From contig JABFSL010000086.1 of the NCBI GenBank assembly GCA_013140605.1, positions 1-40,135 of the forward strand: DNA of 40,135 nucleotides. Direction: 5' to 3'. The position numbers and the translations under genes are program-made. Below the pieces are notes generated by a model. That model saw nothing but the letters and a program-made list of their open reading frames with translations. It did not search any database and was not told where the DNA came from. Source of the stretch: Anaerolineales bacterium (lineage in GTDB: Bacteria > Chloroflexota > Anaerolineae > Anaerolineales > Villigracilaceae). Of this stretch, positions 1 to 8,617 are shown piece by piece (within the stretch, counting starts at the first letter, position 1; each line of letters begins with the position of its first letter).

Positions 1-379
1 CAACGAGCGAGGCAACGCAAATGGCGCGATCATACACCGATTGCATCGCCCCGGCCAGCCGCACCACATCCCCGCCGATTGTTGTCGGCAAAAAATTGGA
101 TGAAAAATTTCCCGTGAAGGTTAACATGATCGAGCGAAGGAAAGGAATCTCCACGCCCGCTGAATTGAGCAGGATATGCCAGCGCAAAGCTGCAAACAGA
201 CGAGAGATGGATAATGCGACAACCGCCGCCAGAAAATATCCGATGGAAACACGCCGCAGCGCGGAGAAAAGCTGGCCATCCCCTTCTTCTTCAAGCAAAA
301 TGATTAAGAGTACCAACGCCAGAATGCTGCCAAACACACGCACGATGGTCTGGCGATTCTGGCTGAACCACTTAGTCAC
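1..379 (-). CDS. Flippase-like membrane protein (LPG synthase TM / UPF0104 family), 3' part outside the window
   Basis: Only the first 126 codons are present; the gene runs off the left edge. Reading the minus strand from a GTG at 379 gives a basic N-terminus, a hydrophobic segment at about residues 14-30, a second one, then the family-typical stretch SNFLPTTIGGDVVRL. That stretch is characteristic of the YbhN/AglD/MprF-type membrane domain (lysylphosphatidylglycerol synthase TM family), whose members handle lipids or lipid-linked sugars in the inner membrane. The GTG start overlaps the end of the upstream glycosyltransferase gene by 8 nt (GTGACTAA), which suggests translational coupling. Its place at the end of a glycan operon fits a role in lipid-linked sugar or lipid transport. 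The family call is good; the substrate is unknown. Confidence 0.75.
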   Translation of the reverse strand, partial: MTKWFSQNRQTIVRVFGSILALVLLIILLEEEGDGQLFSALRRVSIGYFLAAVVALSISRLFAALRWHILLNSAGVEIPFLRSIMLTFTGNFSSNFLPTTIGGDVVRLAGAMQSVYDRAICVASLV

Positions 380-1334
380 GAGGGTCCTGTTCCAGGTTGA
401 CCGTGGTGCGAATGGTATAGGTGGGTTTGCGCTGAGATTCGTGATAGGTGCGGACGAGCAATTCCGCGATCAAGCCCATCAACATGGATTGAAAGCCAAG
501 AATAAAGAACATGGTGCTGACGAGGAAAAGCGGTGAACCTGTCACACCGACTAAAAAGAAAATGCGGCGGACGAACAGGTAGATCATAATCACAGCGCTC
601 ATGACCATAAGAAGTCCGCCGGTGCCGCCGAAGAGATAGATCGGCTTTGAAGCAAAGGCAACCAGGAACTTCACAGTGAACAGGTCGAGCACCACTTTCG
701 CGGTACGTTCGAGGCCGTACTTGGTCTTCCCAAATTTGCGCGGATAATGGCGGACAGGCACTTCCGTAATATTTGCGCCAACAGAACTGGCATAAACTGG
801 AATGAAGCGGTGCATTTCACCGTACAAGCGGAATCCCTCAAGCACATCACGACGATACACTTTGAGCGTACAGCCATAATCATGCAGGTGAACGCCAGTG
901 ACACGCGAGATGAGCCAGTTCGCGAGCATGGATGGGAAATTACGAGTGACCGCATTATCCATGCGTACCTTGCGCCAGCCGCTGACAAGGTCATAGCCTT
1001 CATTCAGTTTGGCGAGCATCATTGGAATGTCGGCGGGATCATTCTGCATGTCGGCATCCAGCAAGATTATGATCTCGCCCTGGGCATAATCCAGTCCGGC
1101 GGCAATGGCGGCTGTCTGCCCGAAATTACGGCGGAATGAGATCACGCGAACATGTTTGGGATCCATTTCCGCATATTGCCTAAGGACGGACAAGCTTTTA
1201 TCGCGGCTGCCATCGTCCACCAGGATCGCCTCCCAGGACTGGTTGACCTCGGTCATGGTTTTTTGGATGGCCTCGAAAAGAAACGGCAGATTCTCCTGCT
1301 CGTTATAGACTGGGATTACAAGTGATAGATTCAT
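372..1334 (-). CDS. Family 2 polyprenyl-phosphate glycosyltransferase (DPM1/ArnC/GtrB type)
   Basis: About 320 residues. The N-terminal GT2 domain opens with SLVIPVYNEQENLP and carries the DAD of ILLDADMQND, the metal/nucleotide-sugar site of GT-A enzymes. Two C-terminal hydrophobic segments (about 220-250 and 265-295) match the two-helix anchor of ArnC/GtrB proteins. Such enzymes move a sugar from a nucleotide donor to undecaprenyl phosphate at the cytoplasmic face; the product feeds GT-C transferases such as the neighbour at 1331-3193. I chose the ATG at 1334 because it overlaps the upstream stop as ATGA and starts exactly at the family N-terminus. A longer frame reaches 1376 but adds 14 unrelated residues. 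The sugar is not predictable from sequence alone. Confidence 0.85.
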   Translation of the reverse strand: MNLSLVIPVYNEQENLPFLFEAIQKTMTEVNQSWEAILVDDGSRDKSLSVLRQYAEMDPKHVRVISFRRNFGQTAAIAAGLDYAQGEIIILLDADMQNDPADIPMMLAKLNEGYDLVSGWRKVRMDNAVTRNFPSMLANWLISRVTGVHLHDYGCTLKVYRRDVLEGFRLYGEMHRFIPVYASSVGANITEVPVRHYPRKFGKTKYGLERTAKVVLDLFTVKFLVAFASKPIYLFGGTGGLLMVMSAVIMIYLFVRRIFFLVGVTGSPLFLVSTMFFILGFQSMLMGLIAELLVRTYHESQRKPTYTIRTTVNLEQDPRD

Positions 1335-3193
1335 GGTAATCTGTGAAATATCCTTATGCCTGCCCCATCCAAACAAGAGGGAGCCATTAATGGTTTTTGG
1401 TACTCTTCAAATTCCTGCGGATTCATGAAATCCTTCCAGGTTGAATAGCGTTTGGCTTCAATAATAAATATATCGGCGCTGTTTTTCCACTGCTCATTTA
1501 GTTCGCTATTCCAGTGACTTAGGCGGTAGACAGTATCCGCATCACCACCGTTCCAAAAGGTATAGCCGCTATTGATCTGCGGTGGGAAGATACGCACCTG
1601 CGGAACATAGATCATGGGGGTGAAGGATAATCCGCCATCCCAATATACCAGACTATTTGACGGGATGATATTTGCAAGATACGCGCCAAGCTGTTCATTC
1701 GCGGTGAGCAGATCCTGTTCACATTCAATGCGGCCACCCCTCAAATTCACAATGGGCGCGAACACAAACCCCAGCACAAGAAATGAATTGATCAAAACAT
1801 GGGCGAAGTCAGGTTTTGCGCGGCGCCAGATTAGGAATGCGGCCAGTAAAGCTGCAAGCCCAACGATCAATCCCATCCCAGCAGAAACGCCTCTCTTGAT
1901 CACGGTTAATGTCAGGCCAAATCTGTTGGTGAGGATTTCCACCAGGCTGGCTGTACCGGGCAAAAATTGACCGTCACGCATGCGCGGAACGGGGATTTCG
2001 TAAATCCATCGGCCGATGGATTCGAATAACGAGAAGCCGATCCCTGTGGAGAGAATCAGAACCAGCAAAATGACGAAGGCCTTCATCACGGGTGATGATG
2101 TACGCTTTTCTGATCCAGAAAAAACGATGACCAACAAAATGATACCCAATGGGTCAAAAAATGACAGGTAATTTGAAAAGCAATAAACACAACTATAGCT
2201 TTCGTATTGGCTCGCCAAGGCCGCCCACGCGTGCATGCTGAACAGGATGAAATACAACAGGGCGAGGAAAACAGCCGCTCGCATACCCGAAGCAGATTTC
2301 CAGTCAGGTCGACGCGGCCAAAAGGTTAAGGCAAAAATACTTCCGACGATAATCACAAAGTGGTAGCGAATCCCCTGAAAGAAGGCGTTCACCCGATTCC
2401 AAGAACTAATGGAAGGATCCCAAAAAGGAATCGCATCCTTGGGCATTCGAAATGGGTCAAGAAAAGGAGTGAGGTTTTCGGGAAGCCACGGCGCCCAGAT
2501 CGTCAGGATGTTCGGCCAGTAATACACATGAACTACGAGGAAAAACACCGCGCCAACAACGAAGGCCCAGATCCCTTTTTGTTTGCCTTGCTGCCAGAAA
2601 ATATACAGGATCAACAAGGCCAGCACCGGCGCCATGTTCTGACGTGTGAGCACTGCAAGAGTGGCCAATAATGTGCCAAGAATGATCTGCCAAAGCGGAC
2701 GGTCATCGCCGAGCACGCAGACACACATCCACGCGAGCAGACAGGCAATGATCACTTCGGAAACAGCCACTGAATAAGTCTTGATGACCATCGAACTAAG
2801 CGCAAAGACCCAGACCGCACCGGCCGCGGACCACTTCCCGCCCCAGCGGCATGCGGTGATCCAAACACCAAGCAAAGTAAGCAGGCCGAGAAAGATCGCA
2901 AAGAAACGCCCGGTGCGCAAGCCCGCGCCAAATAAATATTGAACGAAGCCCGGTATCAAAAATGCAAATGGCGCTTTATTGGTAAGCGGACCGTAAGGCT
3001 CGAACGGTTCATAGACTCGGCGCAGGTATAAAATCCCCTTCAAGAGATAGGATCCTTCATCCAGACCGGGCGCGGTCGTATACGCATAAATCACAGCCTG
3101 GATTAAATAGAGAAGCGCCCCCAGAGCTGCCACCACGATCGGCGCCCATGAAGGCCACTCTCTATTTTTTAAACTTTCGAACTTTTTCATCAT
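1331..3193 (-). CDS. GT-C superfamily membrane glycosyltransferase (PMT/ArnT-like)
   Basis: 620 residues with about a dozen hydrophobic helices. The first periplasmic loop contains an acidic pair in APGLDEGSYLLKG, the position at which GT-C (GT39/GT83) enzymes carry catalytic acidic residues. A soluble C-terminal region follows the last helix at about 490-510. Enzymes of this type use polyprenyl-phosphate sugars at the outer face of the membrane. The adjacent, coupled GT2 gene is the natural donor-synthesising partner. Stop and next start overlap as ATGA at 1331-1334. The start could be either of two adjacent ATGs (3193 or 3190); neither has a clear ribosome binding site. The acceptor is unknown: it may be a glycan, a lipid or protein. 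Confidence 0.75.
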   Translation of the reverse strand: MMKKFESLKNREWPSWAPIVVAALGALLYLIQAVIYAYTTAPGLDEGSYLLKGILYLRRVYEPFEPYGPLTNKAPFAFLIPGFVQYLFGAGLRTGRFFAIFLGLLTLLGVWITACRWGGKWSAAGAVWVFALSSMVIKTYSVAVSEVIIACLLAWMCVCVLGDDRPLWQIILGTLLATLAVLTRQNMAPVLALLILYIFWQQGKQKGIWAFVVGAVFFLVVHVYYWPNILTIWAPWLPENLTPFLDPFRMPKDAIPFWDPSISSWNRVNAFFQGIRYHFVIIVGSIFALTFWPRRPDWKSASGMRAAVFLALLYFILFSMHAWAALASQYESYSCVYCFSNYLSFFDPLGIILLVIVFSGSEKRTSSPVMKAFVILLVLILSTGIGFSLFESIGRWIYEIPVPRMRDGQFLPGTASLVEILTNRFGLTLTVIKRGVSAGMGLIVGLAALLAAFLIWRRAKPDFAHVLINSFLVLGFVFAPIVNLRGGRIECEQDLLTANEQLGAYLANIIPSNSLVYWDGGLSFTPMIYVPQVRIFPPQINSGYTFWNGGDADTVYRLSHWNSELNEQWKNSADIFIIEAKRYSTWKDFMNPQEFEEYQKPLMAPSCLDGAGIRIFHRLP

Positions 3194-3223
3194 AAGGGAT
3201 CAAATCTCAAGTGATGAAAGATT

Positions 3224-4195
<972 letters not shown>

Positions 4196-4217
4196 TTAAT
4201 CAAAATTCAGTCGTTGA

Positions 4218-4223
4218 ATTATA
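4218..4223 (-). promoter_or_regulatory. Candidate -10 box for gmd, overlapping the upstream stop codon
   Basis: A perfect TATAAT on the minus strand reads through the TAA stop of the upstream membrane protein, 32 nt before the gmd ATG, and an AAGGAG ribosome binding site follows. No good -35 is visible. It suggests that gmd can be transcribed separately from the upstream gene. Confidence 0.4.
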
Positions 4224-5868
4224 CACTACGTTTTCTGTCGCGCCATAATCCCCAAAAAAAGATCACAGCCCAAAATGCGGCGATACATATCACCATTAAT
4301 GCGAACGGCAATTGCGGCCCAAAATGAATATATCGATTCGCGTACCATTGTCCAAAAAAAATCAGGAAGACGAGTTCCATCGCAAACACGCGCTGGAACC
4401 AGGCATTCTTCGATTCCCGCCACCAGACCCAAACATTCCCAGCCAAAATGGCCTGCCACAAAAACAAGATCGTGCGGTAACGCGGATTGTCCCATGAATC
4501 GCCGCCGCCGCGCAAAGCCGTGATGATGATCCACATCCACACGATAAAACTTAACCAGAGGAAAAGCCTGCGCTTCGACTCTACGCTCTGGCCTGCCGCC
4601 GCTCCAACAGACAGGATCAGCGCCGGCAGCATCGTGTACCAACCCACAGCGCGCAAGATCGCAATAATCCGCCAGATCAATTTCGTCGGCTCGAAAAATG
4701 CAGCGGGCAATACAGGCTGAAAAATCCCATAGACTGTGACGAAGGGCAAACGCATCCACTCGGGCATTTCATCGAAAAGTTTTTGCACCCAGCCCGAATC
4801 TCGTTCCAGTTGATACACATCCCATTTGACCGCTTCGCGCATGAAATTATTGATGATGCCGATCGGCGACCCGCCGCCCAATTCTCCGTTACGATCCAAA
4901 GCGGATGAAAGCAAAAATAAGCCGGCAATGAATACAACGACAACAGCTATAGCCAGCCACCACGAAACGCGACCATGTCCGCTTGAAATATAAAACCATC
5001 CCACCAATATGATGATTGTAGCCAATGCGACAATTGGCGAAAGAAGCAACATCCCGCCAATTCCAAGCGCCAGCCACACTCTGGAGTACAAAGTCTCCTG
5101 ACTTTGTATGGGAGTACGATTTACAAAATTCACAAATCCCCATAACGCAAATGCGCTGAACGCCCAAAAATACGGCTCACGCATGGCGGAACCGCCCAGC
5201 AAAAGGCTTTCGGGATAAAGCGCATAAATCCAGCCAGAAGCCAATGCGACCTTCGCTCCCCATTGTTGATTCGTCGCCTTCCATAAAAATGGCAAAGCCA
5301 GTGCTGCCATAAACGCGGACAGCAGCACCAGCATCAGCGGACGATGCACATCGGGCGATAGATAGCGATACACCAATGCGCTGAATGCCAGCAGACCGCC
5401 ATATTGATCATAAGCATAAGTTTTGTTGAACGCATCATAGATGGGCAAATCTGAACTCGCCAAGTCCCAAGCCTGGGCGTCACGGCGATGCGCATCGGTG
5501 TAGGCAAAGCCCGCGCTTTGATCTTCATCGTCCACATAACCGTAGACTGGTAACGCAAGATACGTGACAACTCCGCCCACGAAGCGCAAAGTGAAAGCGA
5601 GGATGACCATCCATGCTAGTGGCTTTTGGTGGTCGAGTAGCCCCGAGCGTTTTTCGAGGGGCGTATCGCGAAGTCCCCGTAGGGGGAGACCACCACCATT
5701 TGCCCATTTTGTGGAAAGTGTGAGAAGTGAGAAGGAAAGAAGAAAGAGGAAAGAGAATCCCAGCCAGCCGATCAGCCAATTACCCAGTTGCAGTGACGAT
5801 AAAACTGCCCCAAGCCCGAGGGAAAGAGGCAGAATCCAGAGGAAATCTCGTTGGGAAAAAATCTTCAT
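4219..5868 (-). CDS. Multi-spanning membrane protein, probable GT-C glycosyltransferase
   Basis: 549 residues with about ten to twelve hydrophobic helices. A loop after the second helix holds an acidic cluster (VDDEDQSAGFAY, about residues 113-124) where GT-C enzymes place their catalytic acids, so a polyprenyl-linked glycosyltransferase or a polymerase/ligase-type membrane protein is likely; no specific family is certain. Residues around 58-80 (LPLRGLRDTPLEKRSGLLDH) are encoded by a hairpin repeat element inserted in frame (see 5628-5697). The region from the 5' untranslated stretch to about codon 10 is duplicated at 6586-6650 beyond the inserted toxin-antitoxin genes, so the gene probably once lay next to sequence now found upstream of 6650. 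The stop is part of a TATAAT for gmd. Confidence 0.65.
   Translation of the reverse strand: MKIFSQRDFLWILPLSLGLGAVLSSLQLGNWLIGWLGFSFLFLLSFSLLTLSTKWANGGGLPLRGLRDTPLEKRSGLLDHQKPLAWMVILAFTLRFVGGVVTYLALPVYGYVDDEDQSAGFAYTDAHRRDAQAWDLASSDLPIYDAFNKTYAYDQYGGLLAFSALVYRYLSPDVHRPLMLVLLSAFMAALALPFLWKATNQQWGAKVALASGWIYALYPESLLLGGSAMREPYFWAFSAFALWGFVNFVNRTPIQSQETLYSRVWLALGIGGMLLLSPIVALATIIILVGWFYISSGHGRVSWWLAIAVVVVFIAGLFLLSSALDRNGELGGGSPIGIINNFMREAVKWDVYQLERDSGWVQKLFDEMPEWMRLPFVTVYGIFQPVLPAAFFEPTKLIWRIIAILRAVGWYTMLPALILSVGAAAGQSVESKRRLFLWLSFIVWMWIIITALRGGGDSWDNPRYRTILFLWQAILAGNVWVWWRESKNAWFQRVFAMELVFLIFFGQWYANRYIHFGPQLPFALMVICIAAFWAVIFFWGLWRDRKRSV
5628..5697 (+). repeat. Hairpin repeat element (GGTGGTCGAG family), copy A, inside a coding region
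   Basis: Begins GGTGGTCGAGTAGCCCC and contains GGGGCGTATCG, then a TCCCCGTAGGGGGA palindrome, and ends GAGACCACCACC. The outer ends (GGTGGT / ACCACC) are complementary. A second copy in opposite orientation lies at 31757-31802 between two genes. It resembles the short dispersed REP-type repeats of many bacterial genomes. Here it stays in frame and adds roughly 23 codons to the membrane glycosyltransferase. Confidence 0.75.
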
Positions 5869-5899
5869 ATCCCACTTTTACCACGAAGTGATGAAGAGT
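5836..5899 (+). repeat. Direct repeat copy 1 (5' end of the membrane glycosyltransferase gene), flanking the toxin-antitoxin pair
   Basis: 64 bp that reappear at 6586-6650 with one substitution and one inserted C. This copy holds the real start codon (5866-5868), the upstream region and about the first ten codons of the 4219-5868 gene. The two copies enclose exactly the DUF433/DUF5615 module. Near identity suggests a recent event. Confidence 0.9.
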
Positions 5900-5922
5900 C
5901 AAAACCTTTTACCTGAAGTATT

Positions 5923-6300
5923 CTACAACTGCCTGACCCTAATTTTTACCGTATCGCCTGTTCGTTCTGCGACAAGAATAAATGGCGGCGTGACATCAGG
6001 AGCGCTTTCTCGAACAGCTTGTAAAGTTTTCTTTGTAAATTCCGTGCGGATGTGACCCGGGCGTATGTAAATGATCCCAATAAATTTTGCGCCCATTAGT
6101 GCAAGACCGCCAAAATCGCTATCATGGGTTAAAACAACCCTACCCGTCTGCGTGGCTTGTTGCAAAACATTGGTATCGGGAAGCCCCAAACTACCCTGTT
6201 CAGCAATGGATTCAACATCCAACCCTGTCTCGCGCAAAAAAGAAATCACATCGGGATGAACATTCTCATCCGCGAGTAATGGAAAATCAAGAGCCTTCAC
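5923..6300 (-). CDS. DUF5615 PIN-like toxin
   Basis: 125 residues, the usual size of DUF5615 proteins. The family pattern is present: LLADENV with Asp11/Glu12 near the N-terminus and LTHDSDFGG with Asp60 and Asp62. These acidic residues are those expected of a PIN-like (Mut7-C related) nuclease fold. DUF5615 proteins are routinely paired with DUF433 antitoxins, and here the antitoxin gene lies directly upstream with a 4-nt overlap (6297-6300). RNase activity is therefore likely but inferred. The pair sits alone inside a polysaccharide operon, between two copies of a 64-bp repeat, so it is a recently inserted cassette. Confidence 0.82.
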   Translation of the reverse strand: MKALDFPLLADENVHPDVISFLRETGLDVESIAEQGSLGLPDTNVLQQATQTGRVVLTHDSDFGGLALMGAKFIGIIYIRPGHIRTEFTKKTLQAVRESAPDVTPPFILVAERTGDTVKIRVRQL

Positions 6301-6527
6301 GCCCCAACCTTTACATCCAACAGAACTTCATTCTTTACAGATTGCGCGGCATATTTCAACGATTCTTCCACCGCTTCAGCGGTCAACTGCGGATACGCTT
6401 TAAGAACCTCATCCTTGTTTGCTCCACTGGCAAACAATTCAAGAATAAACTCAATGCTAAGGCGTGTGCCTGCAATATGCGGTTTGCCGCTTAAGATTTC
6501 GGGGTTATAAGCAATATGGTTAAACAT
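6297..6527 (-). CDS. DUF433 family antitoxin
   Basis: 76 residues. The family signature is seen at the N-terminus: NPEILSGKPHIAGTRLSIEFIL, with the G-P-x-I-x-G-T-R core at about 14-21. The rest forms a small helical domain (ELFASGANKDEVLKAYPQL), as in winged-helix DUF433 proteins. It probably binds and neutralises the DUF5615 nuclease and may repress its own promoter. The start at 6527 has TAGGAGC 6 nt upstream and a TATAAT at 6553-6558. The stop overlaps the toxin start by 4 nt, the standard order antitoxin then toxin. Confidence 0.82.
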   Translation of the reverse strand: MFNHIAYNPEILSGKPHIAGTRLSIEFILELFASGANKDEVLKAYPQLTAEAVEESLKYAAQSVKNEVLLDVKVGA

Positions 6528-6533
6528 GGTTTT

Positions 6534-6558
6534 GCTCCTACACTATTCAACAATTATA
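6534..6558 (-). promoter_or_regulatory. Promoter -10 and ribosome binding site of the toxin-antitoxin pair
   Basis: TATAAT at 6558-6553 (minus strand) is followed by TAGGAGC at 6540-6534, six nt before the DUF433 ATG. No convincing -35 is visible. The module thus carries its own expression signals. Confidence 0.55.
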
Positions 6559-6585
6559 CTCTCCCAAAACAATACATGAAGAACA

Positions 6586-6650
6586 CCAGAGGAAATCTCG
6601 TTGGGAAAAAATCTTCATATCCCCACTTTTACCACAAAGTGATGAAGAGT
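6586..6650 (+). repeat. Direct repeat copy 2: duplicated 5' fragment of the membrane glycosyltransferase gene
   Basis: 65 bp matching 5836-5899. It contains the duplicated start codon (6616-6618, minus strand) and about ten codons before homology stops abruptly. It marks the upstream edge of the toxin-antitoxin insertion. The rest of the gap 6651-6787 shows only a TATAAT on the plus strand at 6707-6712, without a good -35, as a possible promoter of the ATPase gene. Confidence 0.88.
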
Positions 6651-6787
6651 GCAGAGTAAAATTCCTTATAACAAACCATTTAACTACGGCAACCAGTGAA
6701 TGAGACTATAATCCACAAATTGGTTTGGTTACATGGAGAAGAGACCATCTTTTCCAATTTGTTATGAGAATATAAGGGACTATGAAG

Positions 6788-8617
6788 ATGCGTATCGACA
6801 GAATTAGCCTTAAAGATTTTCCTCCAATCAAAAACATTGATATTCAAACCTCATCTAATTTAGTAATTATTGCCGGAGCAAATGGATCTGGAAAAACTCG
6901 TTTGAAAGAAGCGATAGTTTATTCATTTGTAAAGCCTAACGAACCTCAGGTATCACTTTCACTAAAAACAACTAGAACAGAAGAAGAGATTGACTGGCGG
7001 GCAAATTCTCTACAAGTAGTAGCAGGAAATGATTGTCCAGAATTACGAAAATACTTATCAACTCGCACGGGAAACAACTCGTTTTTAGGAACTTTAGTGC
7101 AAGTTGAATCTAACAGAAAAATTGGGACTGTTCAGTTTCAAAGTATTACATCAACAACACCCGACCCTGATGAGCAAGGTTTAGATCACTCTTGGCATTT
7201 AGATACTATCGCAAATCGTTGGAACAAGTTAGTTAATAATATTTTTGCAAAATCAGCAATTCGCAATGAAAAAATAGCAAGATTTACAAAAGAAAACCCA
7301 GACAAAACTGGAGCAGATGCACATGAAGCAATTCCAGACCCCTTTCTTCCATATCAAAAACTCTTCAACAGTCTTCTGCCCGATAAAATGCTTGAACCTA
7401 TAGACACAAGATTCCTTCGGGATTTTGAATATCGCACAGCAAGTTCACAACCTCTTTCCTTCGGATCTCTTAGTTCAGGCGAGCGAGAAGTAGTTACAAT
7501 GGTTTTCGACCTTGCTTATAAAAAAATAGCGCATTCCATTATTCTTATTGACGAACCTGAACTACATCTGCATCCATCCTTAACTTTTCGATTCGTTGAA
7601 ACGTTAAAAGGTTTAGGAGGAGGAACAAATCAAATAATCTTGTTTACTCATTCTGCTGATCTAATATCTACTTATTATTCAACTGGAAATGTATTTGTAC
7701 TTAATTCAGAGTCTACAGAAACAAATCAAGCTCTCAAACTAAGCACGCTGGACGAAAACCACTCAACTGTTGCGCGTGTCATTAGTTCAAGCCTTGGAAT
7801 GTTCGCAACTGGAAAAAAGCTAGTTTTTGTAGAGGGAAGAAATGATAGCGCTGACAGACTTATTTTTAATAATATTGTACAAAACAGCTTTCCACACTTT
7901 CAAATAGTTCCTATTGGGTCTGTGGGAAACATTACTATGCTACGATCTGTAGTTGATGAACTGACCAATACTATATTTGGTATAGACTTGTTTTTCATAA
8001 GGGACCGTGATGGCCTTTCAGACAAAATCGTTTCGTCTCTTGAAACAAACAGTCATTTTCGATGTCTTCCACGACGGCATATCGAAAATTATTTGCTTGA
8101 CCCAGAAATACTGAGTGCCGTTGCAAATAATTTGAATATAGATCCTAAGAAGGCAGAATCCTCAAAAATCGAAGGGCTTTTATTTGAAATCGCATCCCAA
8201 AACCTGATGAGAGGTGTTTTGTGGAATATTCGTGAGTATATCCGTATAGAAGGTATATTGTCGCAGCCTGAAATAAATAAAAGCGAAATAGATCAAATAC
8301 CCTATGAACAACTCGCAGAAAATATTGCAAAGCAATTAGAAAAATCACTCAATGATGCATCTAAAAAATTCAACACCAAAACTATTCAGGAACTCATTCT
8401 TGAAGAGCATAAAAAGCTGAAGGATTCATTGTCATCGAATAATTGGGGAAAACTTTTACCTGGCAAACCTATATTTAATCGCTTTTGCAGTGACTTTTTC
8501 CACAAAAAGCCTGAAATAATAAGAGAACTATACATGAACTTAGCATTTAGTATTAAACCAGAAGTGTTTCAAGACATCTCGGAAATATTTCAATCATTCT
8601 CAACATTAGAATCATGA
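6788..8617 (+). CDS. AAA ATPase with C-terminal Toprim/DUF4435-like domain (OLD or fused PARIS-like defence protein)
   Basis: 609 residues. N-terminal SMC/ABC-type ATPase: Walker A GANGSGKT (30-37), signature LSSGE (228-232), Walker B ILIDEPELHLHP (Asp255, Glu256). The C-terminal part has a Toprim-like pattern: VFVEGRND with Glu349, then FIRDRDG with Asp406 and Asp408, followed by PRRHIENYLLDPE, which recalls DUF4435. OLD nucleases join these two activities in one chain; in PARIS the ATPase (AriA) and the DUF4435 Toprim effector (AriB) are usually separate but can be fused. Base composition is far more AT-rich than the neighbours and the gene opposes the operon, so it was probably acquired. 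Of two in-frame ATGs (6782, 6788), the second is 8 nt from AAGGGA and is preferred. The stop overlaps the convergent glycosyltransferase stop by 6 nt. Confidence 0.8.
   Translation: MRIDRISLKDFPPIKNIDIQTSSNLVIIAGANGSGKTRLKEAIVYSFVKPNEPQVSLSLKTTRTEEEIDWRANSLQVVAGNDCPELRKYLSTRTGNNSFLGTLVQVESNRKIGTVQFQSITSTTPDPDEQGLDHSWHLDTIANRWNKLVNNIFAKSAIRNEKIARFTKENPDKTGADAHEAIPDPFLPYQKLFNSLLPDKMLEPIDTRFLRDFEYRTASSQPLSFGSLSSGEREVVTMVFDLAYKKIAHSIILIDEPELHLHPSLTFRFVETLKGLGGGTNQIILFTHSADLISTYYSTGNVFVLNSESTETNQALKLSTLDENHSTVARVISSSLGMFATGKKLVFVEGRNDSADRLIFNNIVQNSFPHFQIVPIGSVGNITMLRSVVDELTNTIFGIDLFFIRDRDGLSDKIVSSLETNSHFRCLPRRHIENYLLDPEILSAVANNLNIDPKKAESSKIEGLLFEIASQNLMRGVLWNIREYIRIEGILSQPEINKSEIDQIPYEQLAENIAKQLEKSLNDASKKFNTKTIQELILEEHKKLKDSLSSNNWGKLLPGKPIFNRFCSDFFHKKPEIIRELYMNLAFSIKPEVFQDISEIFQSFSTLES

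Noticed and set aside
21-536. Open frame of 171 codons on the plus strand at the left edge
   Set aside because: The minus strand holds the LPG-synthase-type membrane protein and the end of the GT2 gene with clear motifs; the plus frame is compositionally odd.
5564-6055. Open frame of 163 codons on the plus strand
   Set aside because: It lies opposite the membrane glycosyltransferase and DUF5615 genes, crosses the repeat elements and has a low-complexity basic composition; no family match.
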